Shown: piece after piece, positions 56,173 to 64,000 of the stretch | Numbering within the stretch: position 1 is the stretch's first letter | Layout: each line of letters starts with the position of its first letter | Source of the DNA: Stenotrophomonas maltophilia | GTDB lineage: Bacteria; Pseudomonadota; Gammaproteobacteria; Xanthomonadales; Xanthomonadaceae | Reading direction: 5' to 3' | Assembly (NCBI RefSeq): GCF_006970445.1 | Contig: NZ_CP033877.1 | Location: forward strand, 442,750 to 506,749 | DNA length: 64,000 nucleotides | Notes under the pieces: model-generated | What the model was told of the DNA's origin: nothing | Databases searched by the model: none | Seen by the model: only the letters and a program-made list of their open reading frames with translations | Made by a program: the position numbers and the translations under genes

Positions 56173-57263
56173 TGCGTACCATCCTGCTCATCCTCATCGC
56201 GCTGGTGGTGGCCTCGCCGGTCGCTGCGCAGACCGCGAGTTCGCGCGGTACCGGCTCGGCCAGCTACGGCCTGCGCCTGAGTGCCGACACCCGCGCCCAG
56301 GCCCTGAACAAGGCCAAGGTCAATGCCCTGGAGGCGTACATCGCCGAAACCGGTGCAGCCAAGCTGCGCCTGTTCGAAGCACGCCGCGCCGAGTTCATCG
56401 GCGAGATCGATCGCTACGTGCTCAGCGCGGTGCAGTTGTCGGACACCGAAGACAAGAAGGCCAAGACCTACAGCGTCACCGTCCGCGCCGAGATCAACAC
56501 CACCCTGCTGCAGACCAAGCTGGACGCCGGTTCGGCCGTGGCCGGTGCCACCGCTGCGCAGCGCTCGCTGCTGACCTTCCTGTTCATGGCGCGCTCGCAG
56601 GACACTGTGCAGTCGTTCCAGGACAAGGAATACCGCCGCGTCGACGCCAGCAGCAGCTACAGCGAGAACACCCGTGAGGGCGACAGCTTCCGCGGTAACT
56701 CGGTCAGCACCAACGGCAGCATCAACCAGAGCGGTTCGGTGTCGGTCACCAGCGGCGGCAGCACCACCGCGCGCGCCGACAACATCACCTGGAAGGTGGC
56801 CAACGCCGCCGAGGTCAACACCGCGATGACCGGTGCCTTCAGCGCCGCCGGCTACGAAGTGGTTGAAGCCGAATACGTGGAAGGCGAGTCGCGCGGCCTG
56901 CTCAGCATCGAGCGCATCCGCAAGGACTTCAGCACCGGCAACGACCTGGCCCCGGCCACCCTGCGCGACACCGCCAACGGCATCCGCGCGGCCAACATCC
57001 CGTACATCGCCGTCGGCACCCTCGACGTCGGCATGCGTGACCGCGATCCGGCCAGCGGCAACACCCGCGTGTTCGTCACTGTCACCGGCAAGGTGCTGGA
57101 CGTGACCGGTCGTTTCCCGCGCACCGTGTCGTCGGTCGGCCCGGTGCAGTTCTCCGGTACCGGCCCGAATGAAACCGTGGCCCGTACCAATGCCCTGCAG
57201 CTGGCTGCCGAAAAGGCCGCCCAGCAGATGATCAACGAACTGAACGTCAAGGCGGTCCGCTGA
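56163..57263 (+). CDS. exported LPP20/FlgT-N-like protein of unknown function
   Basis: 366 residues from the ATG at 56163, 10 bp inside the previous gene. Signal peptide (LILIALVVASPVAA). The N-terminal domain RGTGSASYGLRLSADTRAQALNKAKVNALEAYIAET has the alternating Ala/Lys pattern (A-x-x-K-A-x-x-x-A-L) seen in FlgT-N and LPP20 domains. A Ser/Asn-rich region (EGDSFRGNSVSTNGSINQ, SVSVTSGGS) follows, then VNTAMTGAFSAAGYEVVEAEYVEG and IPYIAVGTLDVGMRDRDP, again resembling CsgG/FlgO-type folds. Role unknown, but the pair of domains is usual in envelope-assembly proteins. Confidence 0.68.
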   Translation: MSLMRTILLILIALVVASPVAAQTASSRGTGSASYGLRLSADTRAQALNKAKVNALEAYIAETGAAKLRLFEARRAEFIGEIDRYVLSAVQLSDTEDKKAKTYSVTVRAEINTTLLQTKLDAGSAVAGATAAQRSLLTFLFMARSQDTVQSFQDKEYRRVDASSSYSENTREGDSFRGNSVSTNGSINQSGSVSVTSGGSTTARADNITWKVANAAEVNTAMTGAFSAAGYEVVEAEYVEGESRGLLSIERIRKDFSTGNDLAPATLRDTANGIRAANIPYIAVGTLDVGMRDRDPASGNTRVFVTVTGKVLDVTGRFPRTVSSVGPVQFSGTGPNETVARTNALQLAAEKAAQQMINELNVKAVR

Positions 57264-57361
57264 TCCGCCACCCCGGTGGGTGCCGAGCTCGCTCGGCATC
57301 GCCCGGGGTTACCGATTCCCCACGAGCCGCACCGCGGCCGTCTCTCCCAAAGGACTCTCAC

Positions 57362-58048
57362 ATGATCCGCAATACCGCTCTTGTCCTGGCCATCGCGGCC
57401 GCCACCCTGTCGATGCCGGCCCACGCCGGCCTGGGCAAGCTGAAGGACCTGACGGGCGCCTCCACCGGCTCCTCCAGCAGCACTTCCAGCGCCGCCGCGC
57501 CGAACGAAGCTGCGCAGGAAGCACTGGTGCGTCGTTTCGTCAGCTCGCAGTCGCACTCGCTGCAGGCCCAGACCTCGTTCGCCCGTGCCTTCGGCCTGGC
57601 CGAGCAGGTGCAGCTGCTGGAAGCCGAGCGCCAGGCGCTGTCGTCGGGTTCGGTCAGCGTCGATGCGATGAAGAAGTCGGTGTCGGTCAGCGAAGCCGCC
57701 CAGGCCGCGATCGACGAGCGCCAGGCCGCGCAGCCGGAGCTGAACGCTGAATCCAAGCAGCACTACGCCGAAGGCCTGGTCTCGCTGCTGTCCTCGGCTG
57801 CCGAAGCGCAGAAGCTGGGTGGCGAAGCCAGCAACTTCACCGCCGGCATGAAGAACCTGGGCGCGACCCAGATGGCTACCGTCGGCCGCAAGCTGGCCGC
57901 CGGTGCATGGGTGGCCAAGGAATCGCCGGGCTTCATCCAGGGCCTGTACGGTTCGACCAAGTCGGCCGTGACCTTCGCCAAGAAGAGCAAGGTGAAGGTG
58001 CCGTCCAACGCCGACTCGATGCTGGGCCAGCTGGACAAGATGAACTGA
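57362..58048 (+). CDS. small exported helical protein
   Basis: 228 residues with a signal peptide (TALVLAIAAATLSMPAHA). GGLGKLKDLTGAS is followed by a Ser/Thr/Ala stretch (TGSSSSTSSAAAPNE) and a helical region (EALVRRFVSSQSHSLQAQTS FARAFGLAEQVQLLEAERQA) ending with a basic, Lys-rich tail (TFAKKSKVKVPSNADSML). AAGGACT precedes the ATG. 98 bp separate it from the previous gene, with a degenerate REP (57280-57301) in between. No family recognised. Confidence 0.65.
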   Translation: MIRNTALVLAIAAATLSMPAHAGLGKLKDLTGASTGSSSSTSSAAAPNEAAQEALVRRFVSSQSHSLQAQTSFARAFGLAEQVQLLEAERQALSSGSVSVDAMKKSVSVSEAAQAAIDERQAAQPELNAESKQHYAEGLVSLLSSAAEAQKLGGEASNFTAGMKNLGATQMATVGRKLAAGAWVAKESPGFIQGLYGSTKSAVTFAKKSKVKVPSNADSMLGQLDKMN

Positions 58049-58064
58049 TCCGAGGCGAATCCCC

Positions 58065-59717
58065 ATGCGTACGACCCCCCGTTTGATCGGCCTGGGCCTG
58101 GCTGCCGTGCTGCTTGCAGCCTGCGGCAAGCAGGACACCCCGGCCGCCGATGCGCCCACACCCGCCAAGGACAAGGCAACCAGTGCACTGGCCAGCAATG
58201 CGCCAGTGGAAGCAGCGCCCCTGCGTGGCACGCCGGATTTCGGCGGTACCACCCAGGTCGCGCGCGAGGCCGACGGCATCGGCAGCACCCCGGAACTGGC
58301 GGTGCTGGCGGCGCTGCAGTCGGCGGTGGCGCAGGTCAACGGCGTACGCGTGGCCAGCCAGATGCAGAGCCTGCGTGCAGGCCTGCATGTGGATGTGGAT
58401 GACGAACACGTCGGCGATATCCGCGCCGACGCGTTCACCCAGCAGATGATCGCCGGCTCGCAGGGCGCGGTGCTGGGCTATGAAATCCTGTCGCAGGACG
58501 AAGTGCGGCAGCTGGACGAGGAAACCATCGCCCGCGTGCGCGCCAGCGATGAAGGCTGGAGCTTCAAGGGCTCGGCATCTGCCAGCGCTTCCGGCGAAGC
58601 CACCGCCAAGGGTGCCGGCGGCTCGGCCAGCGTCAAGGAAAGCTACGACGAGAAGGTCAGCGTCGATGCCAAGCGTGGCGCCAGCTCGTTCGATTCCGAC
58701 GTGACCCACCGCAGCATGCGCAGCTACTGGAAGGTGCGCGTGCGTGCACAGATCGCCCAGTACCGTGCACCGGACGAGCAGGGCAAGCCGAAGATCGTGG
58801 TCGCGCTGCCGCGCACCAAGGCCGGCAGCTATGCCGTGGGCGATGGCCGCGTGAGTGCCGATGAAGTGGCCGACGCGATCCGCGCGCGCCTGTCCGACAC
58901 GCTGACCCAGACCCAGCGTTTCATCGTGCTGGACCGCGAGTTCGGCGACGAACTGCAGGCCGAGATCGACCACATCAACAGCGGCAACGTGCGCTTGCAG
59001 GACACCGCACGCGTCGGCCAGCAGCTGGCGACCGACCTGATCCTGATCCCGACCATCGAACGCTTCGAGTACCCGCGCAGCGTGCGCAACCTGCGCATGT
59101 CCGACCGCCAGGTGACCTCGTACTCCGGTGGCGGCCGCATCACCCTGCGTCTGGTCAATGCCACCACCGGCCAGGTGGTGATGTCCGACAGCTTCGACCA
59201 CCAGCTGGCCTCGACCGGCCCCAGCACCCTGCCGCGCGTGGTCAACGGCCGCAACATGGCCGCGGCGATGATGGAATCGCTGTCCGGCCAGATCGGTACC
59301 ACGATCGTCACCACGCTGTTCCCGGTGTCGGTGGTTTCGGTGGACGGTGACCAGGTGGTGCTGAGCCAGGGCGGTGACACCGTGCAGGCTGGCCAGCGCT
59401 GGCAGGCCGTGCGCCTGGGCGAGGAGCTGAAGGACCCGCAGACCGGCCGCTCGCTGGGCCGCAGCGAACACCCGTGCTGCACCATCCGTATCGACCGCGT
59501 CGCTGCACAGACCTCGTACGGCACCATCGAAGACGGTGTCGACGCGATGCGCGGCGGCTTCCGTCCGGGCCAGATCGAACTGCGCCAGAAGCTGGGCAGC
59601 AAGCCGGCTGCCGCCGCCAGTGCGACCGCCTCGACCGCGCCGGCCGCCGCCGCCCGCCCGGCCGCCAAGCCGAAGCCCAAGCCTGCTGCCGCCCCGGCCG
59701 AAGACCCGAACTGGTAA
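58065..59717 (+). CDS. CsgG-like outer-membrane lipoprotein with long Pro/Ala/Lys tail
   Basis: 550 residues with a lipoprotein signal (LGLAAVLLAACGKQD, Cys20). A Thr/Pro/Ala linker leads to a large domain in which RFIVLDREFGDELQAEIDHI NSGNVRLQDTARVGQQLATD LILIPTIERFEY matches the CsgG-type core (F-x-V-L-x-R-x-x-x-x-x-x-E...G-x-x-L-x-A-D-x-I/L-x-x-G-x/P-x-I). An earlier region (EVRQLDEETIARVRASDEGW, then a Gly/Ala/Ser-rich stretch) may be an extra domain. The C-terminus is PAAAARPAAKPKPKPAAAPA. CsgG is a curli secretion pore; no curli genes are here, so another cargo or an assembly function is likely. Confidence 0.72.
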   Translation: MRTTPRLIGLGLAAVLLAACGKQDTPAADAPTPAKDKATSALASNAPVEAAPLRGTPDFGGTTQVAREADGIGSTPELAVLAALQSAVAQVNGVRVASQMQSLRAGLHVDVDDEHVGDIRADAFTQQMIAGSQGAVLGYEILSQDEVRQLDEETIARVRASDEGWSFKGSASASASGEATAKGAGGSASVKESYDEKVSVDAKRGASSFDSDVTHRSMRSYWKVRVRAQIAQYRAPDEQGKPKIVVALPRTKAGSYAVGDGRVSADEVADAIRARLSDTLTQTQRFIVLDREFGDELQAEIDHINSGNVRLQDTARVGQQLATDLILIPTIERFEYPRSVRNLRMSDRQVTSYSGGGRITLRLVNATTGQVVMSDSFDHQLASTGPSTLPRVVNGRNMAAAMMESLSGQIGTTIVTTLFPVSVVSVDGDQVVLSQGGDTVQAGQRWQAVRLGEELKDPQTGRSLGRSEHPCCTIRIDRVAAQTSYGTIEDGVDAMRGGFRPGQIELRQKLGSKPAAAASATASTAPAAAARPAAKPKPKPAAAPAEDPNW

Positions 59718-59739
59718 CAGGCTCAAGCAACACACAGAT

Positions 59740-59790
59740 GGGGTCAGAGCCCTTTCCCGCCGGGAAAGGGGTCTGACCCCTTCTTGTTTC
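59740..59790 (+). terminator. long intrinsic terminator after the CsgG-like gene
   Basis: GGGGTCAGA pairs with TCTGACCCC, and CCCTTTCCCG with CGGGAAAGGG, a nearly continuous 19-bp stem with a tiny loop, followed by TTCTTGTTT. It closes the four-gene operon. Confidence 0.8.
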
Positions 59791-59795
59791 CGTGC

Positions 59796-59819
59796 GTGTC
59801 GACCAAGGTCGACACCTAC
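59796..59819 (-). repeat. SMAG REP (GTGTCGACC type)
   Basis: GTGTCGACC-AA-GGTCGACAC followed by CTAC. It lies in the 432-bp gap 59718-60149, which otherwise holds the terminator and long-hairpin copy 4; no gene is visible there. Confidence 0.88.
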
Positions 59820-59835
59820 CAACAGCGGTAGAAAT

Positions 59836-60024
59836 CTGTCGAAGGCGGAGTGGGTTCGGTTGCGGGGGTGTCCGCGGCATGGGCCCGAGGCATGCCTCGG
59901 GCGGGTTGGGCAGGACGCCCAACCCCGGTCTTGCCGTGTGCGCAGGACAGCGCACACGAGCAAGCCGCGGCCAAGCCCCCAAGGAAGGGTTTACGGCGTC
60001 CCCCGCAACCGGACCCACCCCGCC
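59836..60024 (+). repeat. long-hairpin element, copy 4, with three extra hairpins in its loop
   Basis: Arms 59844-59868 and 60000-60024 (25 bp, two non-complementary positions, one a possible G-T). Left flank CTGTCGAA as in copy 1. Inside CCGCGGC...GCCGCGG (59872-59970) lie three hairpins: CCCGAGGCATGCCTCGGG (59884-59901), GGGTTGGGC/GCCCAACCC (59903-59925) and CGTGTGCG/CGCACACG (59935-59958). Then CCAAGCCCCCAAGGAAGGG and TTTACGGCGTCCCCC as in copy 3. To the right are CAGGAA and GTTGCT repeats. Confidence 0.82.
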
Positions 60025-60149
60025 TACCCTCAGGAAGCCAGCTCCCGCTGTTGCTTCGGCTGTTGCTGTTGCCCTGGCTTCTGCAGGTGCAGGGCGCAGC
60101 CCTGCCGAACCCCTTACACTCCAGAAGGATTTCCCTGCTGGAGAGAGCA

Positions 60150-61799
<1,650 letters not shown>

Positions 61800-61808
61800 C
61801 GGCGTTCG

Positions 61809-61831
61809 GTAATGCCGGCCGCTGGCCGGCA
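61809..61831 (+). repeat. SMAG REP with GTAA head
   Basis: GTAA then TGCCGGCC-GCT-GGCCGGCA, after the peptidase stop. Farther right, CCCACGGCT and AGCCGTGGG (61914-61941) form a 9-bp stem with a 10-nt loop in the leader of the kinase gene; nothing else is visible in the gap 61832-62084. Confidence 0.85.
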
Positions 61832-62084
61832 ACCGCACTCGGTCCGGGCAACCGTCCCCTGAGTCAGGGGGCGGCGCCATAGGCGCGGGGGTGTGGGTGC
61901 TGGTGAGATGGGGCCCACGGCTTGCGCAGGCGAGCCGTGGGAGCGCCAGCGCGAATGCGCAGGCGCGTTCCCGGCGTTTCCATAACGGCTTCCATCCCTA
62001 CTTTCCCGGCCTTCGTCGCAGCCCGCTTGCTTGCCCGGCGGGCCGCCCTATGCTCGGCTCACCCCCTTCCTCCAAGGCGCCGCC

Positions 62085-63344
62085 GTGTTCGCCAGCCTCT
62101 CTCTCCTGATCCGCCACCTGCTGGCCTGGGCCGCCGCGCTGGTTGTCGCCGGCATGGTCTGGAGCGGCATCTTCAGCGGCATGAACGATGGCCCGGGCTG
62201 GGTCTTCGGCCTGCTGGCGATGTTCCTGATGATCTCCGCGCTGGGCAGTGTGATCACCCATGTACGCCGGGTGTGGTTGGTCGCGGGCCGCCTGGATGCA
62301 ACTACGTTGTCCGGCCGCCAACGCCGGCAGGTGGAACTGCCGATGGATGCCGGCCACGCCTTCTCGGTGGTGGAAGCGGCCATCGCTGAACTGCCGCGCG
62401 TCGAAGACGTGGAAAGTTCGGCCGGCAGCCTGCAGGTGCGGGCCTACGTGCGCCGGGTGGATGCCTGGAATGGCCGCCAGCCGTCGCGCTGGAACCTGCC
62501 CGCGCGATTGGCGATCAAGCGCAACAGTGTGCTGGCCACCGTCACGCCAGGGCAGGGCACAAGCACCGTCACCCTGCTGTTCGAACCCGATGCCGGCTGG
62601 TGGGCCGACTTGCTGGCGCTGGACGAGGGCAGCAACTTCGAGAACGCTGAAGCGGTCACCCGTGCCATCAGCCGCCGTGTCGCCGACCAGCGCCGCGACG
62701 AACAGGCCGCAGCCGAACAGACCCAGGTGGAAAAGGAACTGTCGGTGGCACGCTTGAGTCTGCTGCATGCGCAGGTGGAACCGCACTTCCTCTACAACAC
62801 GCTGGCCAACGCACAGGTGCTGACCCGCACCGATCCGGCGCGTGCCGAGCAGATGCTCGGCCACCTCATCCAGTACCTGCGCAGTTCGTTGCCGCAGGTG
62901 GACGAATCGGTGTCGACGCTGGGCGTGGAGCTGGAACGCACCCGCGCCTATCTGGAGATCCTGCGCATCCGCATGGGCGCACGGCTGGCGGTGGAAGTGC
63001 AGGTACCCAACGAACTGCATGGGGTGCACCTGCCGGCGATGGCACTGCAGACGCTGGTGGAAAACGCGATCAAGCACGGCCTGGAACCCAAGCCCGGCGG
63101 TGGCACGATCTGGATCCTGGCGCGGGCCTTCGATGACCACGTGACCGTAACCGTGGCCGACGATGGGCTCGGCTTCGGCCAGGGCACCAGCGGCACCGGC
63201 ATCGGCCTGAAAAACCTGCGCGAGCGCCTGCGCCTGACCTGCGGTGAGCAGGCCGGCGTGGCGATCGTCGCCAACTTCCCCAGCGGCGTGGCCGCGACCA
63301 TGACCCTGCCGCAGTCGCACAAGGAGCGCAGCCATGCCGCTTGA
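62085..63344 (+). CDS. LytS/AlgZ-type membrane histidine kinase
   Basis: 419 residues from the GTG at 62085, chosen because AAGG lies seven bases upstream and the first membrane helix begins directly after it; a TTG 18 codons earlier is less likely. Two membrane helices (HLLAWAAALVVAGMVWSGIF, VFGLLAMFLMISALGSVITH), a ~150-residue region, then the His_kinase domain: LLHAQVEPHFLYNTLANAQVLTRT (phosphoacceptor His in QVEPHFLYN), MALQTLVENAIKHGLEP (N box) and VADDGLGFGQGTSGTGIGLKNLRERL (G boxes). Overlaps the response-regulator gene by 11 bp. Confidence 0.9.
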   Translation: MFASLSLLIRHLLAWAAALVVAGMVWSGIFSGMNDGPGWVFGLLAMFLMISALGSVITHVRRVWLVAGRLDATTLSGRQRRQVELPMDAGHAFSVVEAAIAELPRVEDVESSAGSLQVRAYVRRVDAWNGRQPSRWNLPARLAIKRNSVLATVTPGQGTSTVTLLFEPDAGWWADLLALDEGSNFENAEAVTRAISRRVADQRRDEQAAAEQTQVEKELSVARLSLLHAQVEPHFLYNTLANAQVLTRTDPARAEQMLGHLIQYLRSSLPQVDESVSTLGVELERTRAYLEILRIRMGARLAVEVQVPNELHGVHLPAMALQTLVENAIKHGLEPKPGGGTIWILARAFDDHVTVTVADDGLGFGQGTSGTGIGLKNLRERLRLTCGEQAGVAIVANFPSGVAATMTLPQSHKERSHAA

Positions 63345-64000
63345 AGCCCTGATCGCCGAAGACGAGGAACTGCTGCGGCAGTCACTGGTGGAGCAGCTGG
63401 GCCGGCTGTGGCCGGACCTCAAACTGGTGGCCGAGTGCGAGGACGGTGCCAGCGCGCTGGAGCAGCTGGCCGAGACGCAGCCGGACATCGCCTTCCTCGA
63501 TATCCGCATGCCCGGCATCAGCGGCATCGAGGTCGCGCGCTCGCTGTCCGACCTGAGCCCGCGCACCCAGGTGGTGTTCGTCACCGCCTACGACCAGTAC
63601 GCCATCGACGCGTTCGAGCAGGGCGCGATGGACTACCTGTTGAAGCCGGTCAGCGACGAGCGCCTGCTGGCCACCCGCGAGCGCATCCTGTCGCGGCTGC
63701 CATCGACGCGCCAGGACGATGCCGTGCTGGAGCGCCTGCTGCAGCGGCTGGGCCCGTCGCAGGGTGCAGCGGAGCGCCCACCACTGGCCTGGATCACCGC
63801 CAGCAACGGCCGCGAGACGCAGCTGATCATGCTGGAAGACGTGGCCTACTTCCGTGCCGACAACAAGTACACCACCGTGGTCACCGCCGCTGGCGAAAGC
63901 CTGCTGCGCACACCGTTGCGCGAGCTGCTGGAAGTGCTCGATCCGCAGCACTTCCGCCAGATCCATCGTTCGACCATCGTCAACATGAAGGCAGTGGCGG
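63334..64000 (+). CDS. LytTR-family response regulator, 3' truncated by window
   Basis: About 222 codons are present. The receiver domain starts MPLEALIAEDEELLRQSLVE QLGRLWPDLKLVAECEDG, with phosphoacceptor Asp in DIAFLDIRMPGISG, T/S and K in VVFVTAYDQYAIDAFEQGAMDYLLKP. The LytTR DNA-binding domain begins near WITASNGRETQLIMLEDVAY FRADNKYTTVVTAAGESLL and runs to the window edge (LRELLEVLDPQHFRQIHRST IVNMKAVA). Partner of the kinase upstream, transcriptionally and translationally coupled; it likely regulates envelope or biofilm genes, as in other LytS/LytR pairs. Confidence 0.93.
   Translation, partial: MPLEALIAEDEELLRQSLVEQLGRLWPDLKLVAECEDGASALEQLAETQPDIAFLDIRMPGISGIEVARSLSDLSPRTQVVFVTAYDQYAIDAFEQGAMDYLLKPVSDERLLATRERILSRLPSTRQDDAVLERLLQRLGPSQGAAERPPLAWITASNGRETQLIMLEDVAYFRADNKYTTVVTAAGESLLRTPLRELLEVLDPQHFRQIHRSTIVNMKAVA

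Noticed and set aside
57933..59963. 676-codon minus-strand frame opposite the CsgG-like lipoprotein
   Set aside because: Low-complexity His/Gln/Gly-rich shadow of a plus-strand gene with a clear lipobox and domain.

Overview
The window reads as a chromosomal segment of Stenotrophomonas, most likely the S. maltophilia complex. Three things point there: very high GC with strong GC3 bias; dozens of short palindromes ending in GTAG, which match the SMAG family of REP elements described in S. maltophilia; and genes typical of Xanthomonadaceae, namely XVIPCD-tagged effectors of the bacteria-killing X-type T4SS, a stand-alone TonB domain, CSS-EAL proteins and a LytS/LytTR pair. The identification rests on pattern recognition; no database search was run.

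Layout. 0-12.6 kb is core genome: the 3' end of glnE, a queuosine-precursor-type transporter, a tandem pair of paralogous periplasmic proteins with a DUF2145 protein, an ELM1-like protein, a malonic semialdehyde reductase-type nitroreductase, a YceI lipoprotein, a five-copy REP array, a YqjH/YqjI-like flavin reductase and PadR repressor pair with a palindromic operator, and aceE. 12.6-18.2 kb is an AT-richer, REP-free accessory segment: a small ORF, an antiphage dCTP deaminase (AvcD type), a Panacea (SocA-like) antitoxin, an unrecognised 240-residue partner, an SRA-like/HNH type IV restriction-type nuclease, and a small gene behind a long structured leader. 18.2-26 kb holds a stand-alone TonB domain and a T4SS effector cluster: three effectors, two lipoprotein immunity candidates and one orphan XVIPCD.

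26-45.9 kb is mixed housekeeping: NTF2-like protein, alpha/beta hydrolase, KptA, polysaccharide deacetylase, methyltransferase, DmeF/DmeR metal efflux, a MerC/ZigA pair sharing a Zur-like site, an ABC-F ATPase, a LysR regulator divergent from a serine hydrolase-MFS operon, a CSS-EAL phosphodiesterase and CycA. 46-51 kb: lytic transglycosylase, a helical-repeat protein, an NHL-propeller/M23-like fusion and a YCII protein. 51.2-51.8 kb is an almost fully symmetric 540-bp palindrome. 51.8-54.9 kb is an operon of small-domain proteins (YCII, two VOC, DUF1428) ending in an ECF42-type sigma factor. 55-59.7 kb is a four-gene exported-protein operon with a CsgG-like lipoprotein. 60-64 kb: an M28 peptidase and a LytS-type kinase with its LytTR regulator, which is cut by the window end.

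Points of greatest interest: (1) the compact defence segment AvcD-Panacea-unknown partner-HNH; (2) a structured leader at 17.73-17.94 kb with two mutually exclusive long pairings; (3) a family of four long hairpin elements, two of which form the nested palindrome and one of which carries three extra hairpins in its apical loop; (4) REP palindromes that supply stop codons or are translated; (5) an orphan T4SS signal domain and two sister effectors that appear to share one immunity gene.
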